64,000 bases of DNA from Polaribacter glomeratus (GCF_002954665.1 NZ_MSCM01000001.1:1438836-1502835), one strand, 5' to 3'. Counted from the stretch's first letter, positions 33,879 through 43,326 are shown. Program-made: numbers and translations. The notes: generated by a model from the sequence alone, not told the origin.

Positions 33879-34385
33879 ATGTATAAAATACGGATTATTT
33901 TAGATACCAAAGAAGATGTTATTAGAACTATTTTGGTTGATGAGAGCGTTAGTTTAGAAAATTTGCACACAACTATTGCGGCATCTTTTGGTTTTGAGGG
34001 GCAACAAATGGCCTCTTTTTATAGAACAGATGATGAATGGAATCAAGGTGAAGAAATCCCTCTATTTAACATGGCAGAAGCTGGCGAAGATATTTCTATG
34101 CAAACTTGTTTTGTAAATGAAATTTTACCAGAAGAAAATAGTAAACTAATTTATGTCTACGATTTCTTAAAAATGTGGACTTTTTATGTGGATGTTGTAG
34201 AAATCTCATCAGAAATAAAAGAAAACTTACCCGAAACAATTTTATCCTTTGGCGAAATTCCTGAAAAAGAACCTAAAAAAGAATTTGTTGCAGAAAACTT
34301 AAATGATGAGTTTGATGATGAAAATATTGATGATTTAGATGAAAATTATGGTCATTTTGATGATTACGATTTTAATGAATATTAG
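33879..34385 (+). CDS. IS1096-passenger TnpR-like / pRiA4b ORF-3-like protein
   Basis: Protein of 168 residues related to the pRiA4b ORF-3 family (alpha/beta fold, YKIRIILDTKEDVIRTILVD at the start; FGFEGQQMASFY; LIYVYDFLKMWTFYVDVV). The last 35 residues are very acidic (DDENIDDLDENY). Despite the family name no transposase is near and the gene has its own promoter, so it looks like a resident chromosomal gene of unknown function. ATG 33879 is preferred to an in-frame TTG at 33870. Confidence 0.75.
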   Translation: MYKIRIILDTKEDVIRTILVDESVSLENLHTTIAASFGFEGQQMASFYRTDDEWNQGEEIPLFNMAEAGEDISMQTCFVNEILPEENSKLIYVYDFLKMWTFYVDVVEISSEIKENLPETILSFGEIPEKEPKKEFVAENLNDEFDDENIDDLDENYGHFDDYDFNEY

Positions 34386-34387
34386 TT

Positions 34388-34520
34388 TAGTATTCAGTTT
34401 AGAGTAACAGTTTTCAGTAGAATACTGAATAAGTGAGCTGTCAAAAATCAAAAATTAGTAAAAAATTTCATCCAAAAAATAACTGATTACTGCAAACTGA
34501 AAACTGCCTACTTGTTTTTT
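34388..34520. repeat. Degenerate CAGT-type dyads in the intergenic region
   Basis: ATTCAGT (34392-34398) and ACTGAAT (34424-34430) face each other, with further AACAGTTTTCAGTAG and AAACTGAAAACTG pieces inside and to the right. Such CAGTTTNCAGT-like stretches recur between genes in flavobacterial genomes (from memory). No T-run follows. Confidence 0.4.
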
Positions 34521-34576
34521 CGTAACAAAATTGTAAATTGGTCGTCTAAATGCTATAACCGACTAAAACAATTTCT

Positions 34577-35476
34577 TTGGAAACAATCTTATCTCTCAAA
34601 AATCTCGATAAAAAATACGGAGCTGTTCATGCTGTAAACAACCTTTCTTTTGATATTTTAAAAGGAAATGTTTACGGAATTTTAGGTCCAAACGGCAGCG
34701 GGAAATCTACCACCTTAGGTATTATTTTAAATGTTGTAAATAGAACTTCTGGCGAATTCTCTTGGTTTAACGGCAAATTAACAACTCATGAAGCCTTAAA
34801 AAAAGTTGGTGCAATTATAGAGCGACCAAACTTTTATCCTTACATGACGGCAACTCAAAATTTAGCTCTGATTTGTAAAATAAAGGGAATATCAACAGAA
34901 AAAATCGACGAAAAATTAACAACTGTAAATCTTTTTGAGAGAAGACATAGCAAATTTAGCACGTTTTCTTTAGGAATGAAACAACGTTTGGCAATTGCAT
35001 CTGCATTATTAAATGATCCAGAAATTCTAATTTTAGACGAACCTACAAACGGTTTAGACCCTCAAGGAATTCATGAAATTAGACAAATAATTAAAACTAT
35101 TGCCGCAAACGGAACAACGATCTTACTGGCTTCGCACCTTTTAGATGAAGTTGAAAAAGTATGTTCGCATGTTATAGTTATTAGAAAAGGTATAAAATTG
35201 TACAGTGGCCGCGTTGATGAAATGACTGCATCTAATGGTTTATTGGAGTTAAAAGTAGATGAAAAAGAAGATGAATTAATCCAATTATTAGAAAACCATG
35301 AAGCAATTGGTAAAATCACCAAAGATCACGAGACTTTAATTGCTACTTTAAAAAAGGAAATTTCATCCGCAGAAATCAACACCTATTTGTTCAATAAAGG
35401 TTTTGTTTTATCACATTTGGTAAAACGAAAACCTAGCTTAGAACAGCAATTTTTAGATTTAACCAACAGCAACTAA
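34577..35476 (+). CDS. ABC-2 type transporter ATP-binding protein
   Basis: ATPase subunit of 299 residues: Walker A GPNGSGKST, Q loop region GAIIERPNFYPYM, signature FSLGMKQR, Walker B ILILDEPTNGLDP and H loop LLASHLLDEV. A regulatory C-terminal extension (about 215-299) is typical of bacitracin/lantibiotic-type exporters. It begins with TTG; the family start METILSLKNLDKKYG fits this codon and no ATG is near. It is followed by a permease gene, with an interspersed repeat in between. Confidence 0.9.
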   Translation: METILSLKNLDKKYGAVHAVNNLSFDILKGNVYGILGPNGSGKSTTLGIILNVVNRTSGEFSWFNGKLTTHEALKKVGAIIERPNFYPYMTATQNLALICKIKGISTEKIDEKLTTVNLFERRHSKFSTFSLGMKQRLAIASALLNDPEILILDEPTNGLDPQGIHEIRQIIKTIAANGTTILLASHLLDEVEKVCSHVIVIRKGIKLYSGRVDEMTASNGLLELKVDEKEDELIQLLENHEAIGKITKDHETLIATLKKEISSAEINTYLFNKGFVLSHLVKRKPSLEQQFLDLTNSN

Positions 35477-35485
35477 TCAACAGAA

Positions 35486-35533
35486 TGTCAGTTCGAGTGA
35501 TTTCGTTTTTCCGCGAAATTTTATCGAGAACAA
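35486..35533. repeat. Interspersed flavobacterial palindromic repeat between ABC genes
   Basis: The stretch starting TGTCAGTTCGAGTGATTTCG and ending ATCGAGAACA is an imperfect palindrome with GTTCGAG and CTCGAT-like arms facing each other. I recognise this kind of GTTCGAGTGA...ATCGAGAAC element as a dispersed intergenic repeat in Flavobacteriaceae. It adds an in-frame ATG upstream of the permease gene, which is probably not its real start. Confidence 0.65.
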
Positions 35534-35556
35534 ATTCACAAAATAACAAAAACGTC

Positions 35557-36402
35557 ATGTTAAGACTCCTAACTATAGAATTTCATAAATTAAAATACAA
35601 CAAAGCAAGTAAAATATTAATAATTATTTACTTTGGTTTGCTAACTTCTATTGCATTAATTGCTGCCATAAAATTTGAATTTGGTAATTTTAAACTGCAT
35701 TTAGCTGATGCCGGTATTTTCAATTTTCCATACATATGGCACTTTAACACTTATATTGCAGCCATTTTAAAATTCTTTTTACTGTTGGTAATTGTCTCCA
35801 TGATGTCTAACGAATACAGCTATAAAACCTTAAAACAAAACTTAATTGACGGACTTAGTAAAAAGGAATTTATCTTGTCAAAATTTTACACGGTAATTGC
35901 TTTTGCATTTGTTTCTACAATTTTTGTTTTTCTAGTTTCTTTAGTTCTAGGTATGGTATATTCTGATTATAATGAGCTTGCAATTATTTTTTCTGATTTA
36001 GATTATTTGTTAGCGTTTTTTATAAAGTTAGTTGGTTTTTTCTCTTTTGGATTGTTTTTAGGAATCCTTGTAAAACGCTCTGCATTTGCTGTAGGCGCAA
36101 TGTTTGTATGGTTAATTATAGAAAGTATGTTTAAAGGCTATTTATATTGGACTTTTAATGGTGCTGAAAATACAGGAGAAAAAGTAGATGCGGTAATGCA
36201 ATTTTTACCATTAGAATCTATGACAAATTTAATAAAAGAGCCTTTTTCTAGATTAGGAGCCGTAAGATCTGCTGCCAATACTATGGGTGAAACTTTTACA
36301 AAAAGTTATGCGGTAGAATTCACAACCATTTTAATTGTTTCTTTCTGGACTTTTGCCTTTATTTACTTGTCTTTTGCACTGTTAAAAAAGAGGGATTTGT
36401 AA
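35557..36402 (+). CDS. ABC-2 type transporter permease
   Basis: Membrane subunit of 281 residues for the ATPase upstream. About six membrane helices are visible (starts near 20, 65, 105, 145, 170 and 250), with the loop MSNEYSYKTLKQNLIDGLSKKEFILSKF (given in part as NEYSYKTLKQNLIDGLSKKE) typical of ABC-2 permeases. ATG 35557 (MLRLLTIEFHKLKYN) is chosen because the 24 extra codons from 35485 come from the interspersed repeat. Substrate unknown; lantibiotic-immunity or ABC-2 exporters are the closest type. Confidence 0.82.
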   Translation: MLRLLTIEFHKLKYNKASKILIIIYFGLLTSIALIAAIKFEFGNFKLHLADAGIFNFPYIWHFNTYIAAILKFFLLLVIVSMMSNEYSYKTLKQNLIDGLSKKEFILSKFYTVIAFAFVSTIFVFLVSLVLGMVYSDYNELAIIFSDLDYLLAFFIKLVGFFSFGLFLGILVKRSAFAVGAMFVWLIIESMFKGYLYWTFNGAENTGEKVDAVMQFLPLESMTNLIKEPFSRLGAVRSAANTMGETFTKSYAVEFTTILIVSFWTFAFIYLSFALLKKRDL

Positions 36403-36413
36403 TACTTTTTAAA

Positions 36414-36421
36414 TATATTTG
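36414..36421 (+). promoter_or_regulatory. -7 box of the T9SS type B protein gene
   Basis: TATATTTG matches TAnnTTTG, 25 bases before the ATG. A TTTG at 36396-36399 is only 14 bases upstream, a short spacing for the -33 element. Confidence 0.5.
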
Positions 36422-36446
36422 ATGTTTAAATAACAAACATTGATAA

Positions 36447-39400
36447 ATGAAAAAATTATTTCCCTTTTTATTACTAATATTTACATTAAATGTATTTTCG
36501 CAAAAAGAAGCTAATTTTTGGTATTTTGGTGAAAATGCTGGTATAGATTTTAGCACAAGTCCGCCAACAGCTTTAACAAATGGCAAGCTAAATACTACCG
36601 AAGGCTGTTCTTCTTTTTCGTCACCAACGGGAGAATTATTATTTTATTCTGACGGAATAGAAGTTTTTAATAAAGACCACGCGCTTATGACTTATTCCGA
36701 TGGTCGATTAGCAAATGATTTAAAAGGAAATCCATCAAGTACACAATCGGGTATGATTATACCTAAACCTGGTTCAACATCAGTTTATTATTTATTTACA
36801 GTTGGTACAGACTTTGTACCAAGAGGAGTTAATCCTAATCCTGGTTTTAACTATTATACTATTGACTTTTCTGCGAACCCTTTAGGAGAAATAACAGCCG
36901 GCCCAGTAAATCTGGCAATAAACCCAATTACAAAGAGTGATTTAGGTGATGTTTGGTCAGAAAAAGTAACTGCCGTTAAAGGGTCTAATTGCGATGAAGT
37001 TTGGGTGCTTTCTTTTGTACAAAACACTTTTTACGCATACAGAGTTAATGCCGCTGGCGTAGATGTTGCTGGTGTTGTTACAAGTGTTGTTGATTTTACC
37101 GCTTCAGATAAAAGAGGGTATTTACAAGTATCTCCAAATGGAGCAAAAATTGCATTTGCAGATTATAATGCAGTTGGAAGCGATATGGAAGGAAGTTTAA
37201 TTTTGTTTGATTTTGATGCTAGCTCAGGTATTGTAAAACAAAATTCTTCACAAGTATTAATACCAAGAGGTTCTGGACAATCTCCATACGGTGTTGCTTT
37301 TTCTCAACAATCTAACAAACTATACACATCCACCTTTAATGATAATTTTACAGTATTTCAATTTGACCTAGAGAGTCCAAATATTGCTTCTAGTAGAGCC
37401 GAAATTATAACTAAAAGAGGTTTTAGAGGAGCATTACAATTGGGCCCAGACGGTAAGATTTATGCCTCTATACCAGAATCTAGTTTTTTAGATGTTATAG
37501 AAAACCCTAATAATCCTGCTAATGACATAATCTATACTGAAGATGCAATAGACTTAATAACAGGAAGAACTGTACAAGGATTACCTCCTTTTCTTGCCTC
37601 TCTTTTACTACCAATTGAAATAAAAGACGAAGACACCAACAGTGTTGTTAATAATGAAAATTTACAATATTGTATTGGTCAAGATAAAACTATAACTCCT
37701 GCAACTATAGCGGGCACAAACGTAAATTATACTTGGATTTTTAATAATGGAACTACATCAACTACGTTATCGTCTTCTTCAACTCAACGAAAACTAGAGC
37801 TAACTAATATTAGCTTAAATAATGCTGGAATTTATGCACTCGTAATAACTCTAGAAGATGATTGTGGAAATAATGTTGAGTACAATGCTACCTTTAACAT
37901 CGATGTTTTTGAAGCAGCATCAGCTAAAGAAAAACCAGAAAATATTATTTTTTGTGATACAGATCGAGATGGCTTTAATGCTTTTGATTTGCAAACAAAT
38001 AAAAACACTGAAATTTTAAATGGTTTAGATACAGCTGTTTTTAAAGTTTCCTATTTTTTAAATGTTAATGATGCAAATTCTAACATTAATTCTTTATCAA
38101 ATCCATATACAAATACTACTAAATTTAGTTCACAAACAATATTTGCAAGGGTAGAGAACAGAAATGCTCCAAAAGCATGTTTCGCAATTACTAATTTTAA
38201 CTTGGCAATAACAGATTTCCCTGAACCCAAACAACCAATACCTTATAGAATTTGTGATGATTTAGAAAGTGGTTTCGATACAGACGGAAAAATAAACACC
38301 TTTTTATTAAATACTAAAGATTCAGAAATATTAGGAGATTTAGATCCAAATCAATATAATATTACTTATCATACGACTAAAATTGGTGCAGAAAATAATG
38401 ATGTTTCAACTGTAATTGATAAAAGTAATAATCTTTCTGTAACAAACAGTAAACAGGTTTTTATTAGAGTTGAAAACAAGGACAATATAGCATGTTATGA
38501 TGCCAACAAAATATTAGATTTATTTGTAGATCCTTTGCCTGTATTAAAAAATAACCCAGAATTAGAGCAATGTATAAGTGCTAACGACAGTAACCCTAGC
38601 GTAAATTTAACAACTGCTCAAAAAAGTATTTCTGAAACTGTAAATGCTACTTTCAAATATTATGAAGATGCAGCTGCGACTGCCCAAATTACGAATGTAA
38701 CTTCTTATCCTGTTCAAGTAAATACTACACAATCTGTTTTTGTAATAGTTACTTCTGATAAAAATTGTGATAGAGAAATTATAGAATTAAAAATAAAAGT
38801 AGGTCAAACTCCAGACAACGATTACAATGACATTCAACCACCTGCGTGTGATGATTTTTTAGATGCGGATGGAAATGATACTGTTAATAATTCTGACACA
38901 GATAATATAACAAATTTTTATTTAGATAAAGACGCTATTATTACGAGTATTAATCCACCTGCAAATACTAATGTTTTTTTCTATGAAAATGCAGATGACA
39001 GAAACAATACTTTAAACGAGATTGACATTACAAATTATAGAAATAATAGTAATAAAATTGATATTACAACTATTTCTGGCGGAATTCAATTTCCTATTTA
39101 TTATAAAATTTTAAGTACCATCAATAACAATTGCCAAGGTTTAGGTGAGTTTTATCTGCAAATAAATACAACCCCAACAGCAACAAATGTTAATGGTTTA
39201 GAATTATGTGATGATGCTAATGATGGCGATGGAAAAAACGGAATTGTGCAAACCTTTAATTTAGAAAGTCAGACTTCAACTATTTTAGGCACACAAAGTA
39301 ACTCAAATTTTACAGTTAGCTATCATCTTTCTGCTGTGGATGCAAATTCAGGAAACAGTCCTCAGGCATCTCTTTTTACAAATACAATTCGCGATTTGCA

Positions 39401-40904
39401 AACCATTTTTGTAAGAGTTACTAATAATTCAACAGGTTGTTTTACAGATCATACTACTTTTAATTTAACTGTAAATCCGCTACCAATTGCAAATTTTGTA
39501 GATGATTTAGAGGTTTGTGATGACAATACGGATGGTTCTGCTAGAAACGGATTTTCTCAAACTATAGATTTAGAGAGTCAAACTTCAGGGATTTTAGGAA
39601 CCCAAGATGCTACTATTAATAAAGTAACCTATCATCGTAATTTAACTGAAGCGCAAAATGGAGTAAATCCGTTAGGTTCTCCTTTTAGCAACACAACTGC
39701 AAACAGACAAACTATTTATGTTCGTGTTTTTAATGCTGATACGCAGTGTGCAAACGGAATCTCTAATTTTGATGTCGTTGTAAATCCAGAGCCAACTTTC
39801 GAAACGATTTCTAATCTTTCGGAATGCGATAACAATGATGATTTTGATGACGCAAATGGGATTATTCAAACTATCGATTTAGACGGCAAAATTCCTGAAA
39901 TTTTAGGAGCTTCTCAAGATCCAGACGATTTTATTGTAACCTTTCATGCATCCAAAGCAAATGCAACTCTTGGCACTGCTGCTATTTCAACACCTTATGA
40001 AAATTCAACATCAAAAGAAACTATTTTTGTTCGTATTCAAAACAAAAAAACGAGCTGTATTAACGACGATGCATTTTTTGATGTCATCGTAAATTCGCTT
40101 CCAGATTTTATGGTAACAACGCCTCAAATTATATGTTTAAATAATTTACCATTAAATATTAGAGTAGAAAATCCTCGAGGTATTTACACTTATGAATGGA
40201 AAAATACAAACGGAACAACTTTAAACACCGTTTCTACAGACAATATTAATATTACTACAGGAGGAATCTACACTGTTACAGCAACAACTACAAATGGAAC
40301 ATTCTGTTCTAGAACAGAAACGATTGATGTAAACGAATCTAATATTGCAACTTTAGAAAGAAGTTTTATTACAATCATAGATGAATCAAGTAATATTGGT
40401 AGCGAGAATAATTTATCAATTTCCATCAATACAATTGATAATGATTTAGGACCAGGCGACTATCAGTTCGCAATTGTAAACACAGATGATAACTCTAGAA
40501 CTCCTTTTGCAGGCTTTCAAAATGAACCTCTTTTTGAAAACTTAGAAGGCGGAATTTACAAAATAATTGTAAACGATAAAAATGGCTGCTCGCCAGATAC
40601 CACTTTGTTGGTTTCTGTAATTCAGTTTCCAAAATTCTTTACACCAAATGCAGATGGAGATAATGATACTTGGATTGTAAAAGGTGCTAACAAAACTTTT
40701 TACCCTAATAGTAGTATTAATATTTTTAATCGATACGGAAAACTAGTTGCACAACTGCCTATAGACGGTCAAGGTTGGGACGGAACCTATGGCGGAAAAA
40801 CACTTTCTTCTGATGATTATTGGTTTAATATTACATTAATTCCTGCGGATATCACAAAACCAACCATCAACAAAAAAGGAAATTTTTCTTTGATTAGAAA
40901 ATAG
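36447..40904 (+). CDS. Large secreted T9SS type B (gliding motility-associated C-terminal domain) protein
   Basis: Surface protein of 1485 residues. Signal peptide (1-18), then a beta-propeller-like N-terminal domain (about 20-395: NFWYFGENAGIDFS, YLQVSPNGAKIAFADYNAVG). An Ig/PKD-like domain follows (about 400-490). Next come about six repeats of roughly 100 residues, each opening with an acidic cluster like CDDNTDGSARNGFSQTIDL, a possible calcium-binding loop, and ending in IFVRVxN. The C-terminus is a CHU_C/type B sorting domain (FFTPNADGDNDTW, INIFNRYGKLV, WDGTYGGK, DYWFNI). It is exported by the type IX system and probably acts in adhesion or as a cell-surface matrix component. Confidence 0.9.
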   Translation: MKKLFPFLLLIFTLNVFSQKEANFWYFGENAGIDFSTSPPTALTNGKLNTTEGCSSFSSPTGELLFYSDGIEVFNKDHALMTYSDGRLANDLKGNPSSTQSGMIIPKPGSTSVYYLFTVGTDFVPRGVNPNPGFNYYTIDFSANPLGEITAGPVNLAINPITKSDLGDVWSEKVTAVKGSNCDEVWVLSFVQNTFYAYRVNAAGVDVAGVVTSVVDFTASDKRGYLQVSPNGAKIAFADYNAVGSDMEGSLILFDFDASSGIVKQNSSQVLIPRGSGQSPYGVAFSQQSNKLYTSTFNDNFTVFQFDLESPNIASSRAEIITKRGFRGALQLGPDGKIYASIPESSFLDVIENPNNPANDIIYTEDAIDLITGRTVQGLPPFLASLLLPIEIKDEDTNSVVNNENLQYCIGQDKTITPATIAGTNVNYTWIFNNGTTSTTLSSSSTQRKLELTNISLNNAGIYALVITLEDDCGNNVEYNATFNIDVFEAASAKEKPENIIFCDTDRDGFNAFDLQTNKNTEILNGLDTAVFKVSYFLNVNDANSNINSLSNPYTNTTKFSSQTIFARVENRNAPKACFAITNFNLAITDFPEPKQPIPYRICDDLESGFDTDGKINTFLLNTKDSEILGDLDPNQYNITYHTTKIGAENNDVSTVIDKSNNLSVTNSKQVFIRVENKDNIACYDANKILDLFVDPLPVLKNNPELEQCISANDSNPSVNLTTAQKSISETVNATFKYYEDAAATAQITNVTSYPVQVNTTQSVFVIVTSDKNCDREIIELKIKVGQTPDNDYNDIQPPACDDFLDADGNDTVNNSDTDNITNFYLDKDAIITSINPPANTNVFFYENADDRNNTLNEIDITNYRNNSNKIDITTISGGIQFPIYYKILSTINNNCQGLGEFYLQINTTPTATNVNGLELCDDANDGDGKNGIVQTFNLESQTSTILGTQSNSNFTVSYHLSAVDANSGNSPQASLFTNTIRDLQTIFVRVTNNSTGCFTDHTTFNLTVNPLPIANFVDDLEVCDDNTDGSARNGFSQTIDLESQTSGILGTQDATINKVTYHRNLTEAQNGVNPLGSPFSNTTANRQTIYVRVFNADTQCANGISNFDVVVNPEPTFETISNLSECDNNDDFDDANGIIQTIDLDGKIPEILGASQDPDDFIVTFHASKANATLGTAAISTPYENSTSKETIFVRIQNKKTSCINDDAFFDVIVNSLPDFMVTTPQIICLNNLPLNIRVENPRGIYTYEWKNTNGTTLNTVSTDNINITTGGIYTVTATTTNGTFCSRTETIDVNESNIATLERSFITIIDESSNIGSENNLSISINTIDNDLGPGDYQFAIVNTDDNSRTPFAGFQNEPLFENLEGGIYKIIVNDKNGCSPDTTLLVSVIQFPKFFTPNADGDNDTWIVKGANKTFYPNSSINIFNRYGKLVAQLPIDGQGWDGTYGGKTLSSDDYWFNITLIPADITKPTINKKGNFSLIRK

Positions 40905-40927
40905 AAATACTGTTTTAAAACATCATA

Positions 40928-40964
40928 AAATACGGATACTTTTTTAGAAAGTATCCGTATTTTT
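40928..40964 (+). terminator. Terminator of the T9SS type B gene, overlapping the uvrB promoter
   Basis: AAATACGGATACTTT (40928-40942) pairs perfectly with AAAGTATCCGTATTT (40948-40962), followed by T. It is 24 bases after the stop and only 6 bases before the uvrB ATG. Confidence 0.85.
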
Positions 40965-40965
40965 G
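40958..40965 (+). promoter_or_regulatory. -7 box of uvrB inside the terminator stem
   Basis: TATTTTTG matches TAnnTTTG exactly and lies in the 3' arm and T-run of the upstream terminator. The uvrB ATG begins 5 bases later, so the transcript would start at or near the start codon. Confidence 0.6.
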
Positions 40966-40969
40966 CATA

Positions 40970-42958
40970 ATGGAATTTAAGTTAGTATCAGAATTCTCTC
41001 CAACAGGAGATCAACCAGAAGCAATAAGACAACTTACAGAAGGGGTTTTATCTGGTGAAAAATTTCAAACGCTATTAGGTGTAACAGGCTCAGGTAAAAC
41101 ATTTACGGTAGCAAATCTTGTAAAAGAAGTACAAAAACCGACCTTAGTTTTAGCGCATAATAAAACGCTAGCTGCACAATTATACTCAGAGTTTAAGCAG
41201 TTTTTTCCTCAAAATGCTGTAGAATATTTTGTTTCTTACTATGATTATTATCAACCAGAAGCTTACATCCCTGTTACAGGAACTTATATAGAAAAAGATT
41301 TATCCATCAACGATGATATTGAACGCTTGCGAATTAGAGCCACTTCTTCACTACTTTCTGGAAGACGGGACGTTTTAATTGTAGCATCTGTTTCTTGTTT
41401 ATACGGAATTGGAAATCCCGTAGAATTTAAGAAAAACGTAATACCTATTCAAATAAATCAGCAAATTGCGAGAACTAAATTTTTACATCAATTGGTTCAA
41501 AGTTTATATTCTAGAACCGAAGTAGAAATTAAAAGCGGAACCTTTAAAGTAAAAGGTGATGTGGTTACCATTTATCCTAGTTATGGAGATCATGGATATA
41601 GAGTACACTTTTTTGGTGATGAAATAGAGGAAATTGAATCTTTCGATTTAGAAAACAATACTGTTATCGAAAGCTTTCAAGAGCTTACAATTTATCCTGC
41701 AAACTTGTTTGTTACTTCGCCAGATGTTTTGCAAAATGCCATCCATCTAATTCAGGAAGACATGGTAAAACAGGTTGATTATTTCAATGAAATAGGCAAA
41801 CACTTAGAAGCAAAACGTTTAAAAGAAAGAACTGAATTCGATCTAGAAATGATTCGTGAACTAGGATATTGTTCAGGAATTGAAAACTATTCTCGTTATT
41901 TAGACGGCCGCGAACCTGGCACAAGACCTTTCTGTTTGTTAGATTATTTTCCTGATGATTATTTAACAATTATTGATGAAAGCCACGTAACGGTTCCGCA
42001 AACCCACGCAATGTATGGTGGTGATAGAAGTAGAAAAGAAAATTTGGTAGAATATGGTTTTCGTTTGCCTGCTGCAATGGACAATCGCCCATTAAAGTTT
42101 GAAGAGTTTGAAGCAATTCAGAATCAAACTATTTTTGTTTCTGCAACTCCCGCAGATTACGAATTGCAAAAAACAGAAGGTGTTTTTGTAGAGCAAGTAA
42201 TTAGACCTACAGGTTTATTAGATCCTATTATTGAAATTAGACCAAGTTTAAATCAGATTGATGATTTAATTGAAGAAATACAGATTCGTGTAGAAAAAGA
42301 CGAACGTACTTTGGTGACTACTTTAACCAAAAGAATGGCAGAAGAACTCACAAAATACCTAACCAGAGTTGATATTCGTTGTAGATACATTCATTCTGAT
42401 GTTGATACTTTAGAGCGTGTAGAAATCATGCAAGACTTGCGTAAAGGTTTGTTTGATGTTTTAATAGGTGTAAATCTTTTAAGAGAAGGTTTAGATTTAC
42501 CCGAAGTTTCTTTGGTAGCAATTTTAGATGCTGATAAAGAAGGTTTTTTAAGAAGTCATAGATCTATTACCCAAACTATTGGTAGAGCAGCAAGAAACGT
42601 AAATGGTTTGGCAATTTTATATGCTGATAAAATGACCAATAGTATGCAAAAAACCATCGACGAAACAGATAGAAGACGTGAAAAACAGATTGCATACAAC
42701 ACAAAACACAACATCACTCCTACTCAAATCAACAAAAAAATTGATGATACTTTATCTAGAAGCGCTGTTTCTAGTTATCATTATGACAATGCAAAACAAG
42801 TAGCTGCAGAGCAAGATTTACAATATTTACCAAAAGAAGAAATTGAAAAACGCATCCGTGAAAAACGCAAACATATGGAGGCCGCTGCAAAAGATTTAGA
42901 CTTTATTGTGGCCGCAAAACTGCGTGATGAGATTGCGGTTTTAAGAGAGAGTTTATAA
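40970..42958 (+). CDS. uvrB: Excinuclease ABC subunit B
   Basis: Damage-verification helicase of nucleotide excision repair, 662 residues as usual. Walker A GVTGSGKT (about residue 39), the DNA-inserting beta-hairpin YYDYYQPEAYIP, the DEAD-like DESHVTVPQ, helicase motif V/VI region GVNLLREGLDLPEVSLVA and QTIGRAARN, and a C-terminal UVR motif for UvrC binding. The ATG directly follows a -7 box, suggesting a leaderless message. It is transcribed alone. Confidence 0.97.
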   Translation: MEFKLVSEFSPTGDQPEAIRQLTEGVLSGEKFQTLLGVTGSGKTFTVANLVKEVQKPTLVLAHNKTLAAQLYSEFKQFFPQNAVEYFVSYYDYYQPEAYIPVTGTYIEKDLSINDDIERLRIRATSSLLSGRRDVLIVASVSCLYGIGNPVEFKKNVIPIQINQQIARTKFLHQLVQSLYSRTEVEIKSGTFKVKGDVVTIYPSYGDHGYRVHFFGDEIEEIESFDLENNTVIESFQELTIYPANLFVTSPDVLQNAIHLIQEDMVKQVDYFNEIGKHLEAKRLKERTEFDLEMIRELGYCSGIENYSRYLDGREPGTRPFCLLDYFPDDYLTIIDESHVTVPQTHAMYGGDRSRKENLVEYGFRLPAAMDNRPLKFEEFEAIQNQTIFVSATPADYELQKTEGVFVEQVIRPTGLLDPIIEIRPSLNQIDDLIEEIQIRVEKDERTLVTTLTKRMAEELTKYLTRVDIRCRYIHSDVDTLERVEIMQDLRKGLFDVLIGVNLLREGLDLPEVSLVAILDADKEGFLRSHRSITQTIGRAARNVNGLAILYADKMTNSMQKTIDETDRRREKQIAYNTKHNITPTQINKKIDDTLSRSAVSSYHYDNAKQVAAEQDLQYLPKEEIEKRIREKRKHMEAAAKDLDFIVAAKLRDEIAVLRESL

Positions 42959-43218
42959 ATTAACTTAATTCTTTTTAAACTTAAAAAAAACATCATAAGC
43001 GCTTAATTGTAACAAATACTCTAAATTTTGAAGTTTTTTATGGTTAATTTTTCAAAAAGTACGTTAATTACTTAAAATAAAGATGTATCAAATTTTGCTT
43101 TCTACACTAATTTTAGTCTAAAATTATCAGTGCGATAAGAAAACACGCCTCATACTAAGTTTATCATAATAATTAACTATTTGGGTTTCAAAACCACCCT
43201 TACCGGCAAGCATTTTTG
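42959..43218 (+). other. Intergenic region after uvrB
   Basis: This AT-rich stretch holds no recognisable gene and no strong terminator. A GC-richer patch at about 43182-43212 (GGGTTTCAAAACCACCC) can form a small hairpin shortly before the promoter at 43219. Confidence 0.4.
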
Positions 43219-43226
43219 TAAATTTG
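43219..43226 (+). promoter_or_regulatory. -7 box upstream of the proline operon
   Basis: TAAATTTG matches TAnnTTTG. It is 5 bases before the ATG of a 31-residue reading frame and about 235 bases before the GNAT gene, so the operon would have a long leader. Confidence 0.6.
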
Positions 43227-43230
43227 CATT

Positions 43231-43326
43231 ATGAATGTAAGCATGCACGAACCGCGCAACTTTATAGTATTCAATTTTAGTTTTATAGTTTTTAGAAATA
43301 AATCTAGAAACAACTACACCTCCTAG
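43231..43326 (+). CDS. Candidate leader peptide of the GNAT-proCBA operon
   Basis: A 31-codon reading frame directly behind a -7 box; it begins MNVSMHEPRNF and ends RNNYTS, with Phe/Val-rich middle and three arginine codons. Its position at the 5' end of a ~235-base leader of an amino acid operon suggests an attenuation-type leader peptide, but no clean terminator/antiterminator pair was found after it (43327-43461). I do not recognise the peptide. Confidence 0.35.
   Translation: MNVSMHEPRNFIVFNFSFIVFRNKSRNNYTS

Noticed and set aside
33806..33970. N-terminal extension of the thioesterase gene
   Set aside because: The extra 55 residues overlap the divergent gene and its -7 box and do not resemble a hotdog thioesterase N-terminus.
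33879..34385. Mobile element, because the protein family is named after an IS1096 passenger/TnpR
   Set aside because: No transposase, inverted repeats or target duplication are nearby; the gene has its own promoter and a normal chromosomal setting.
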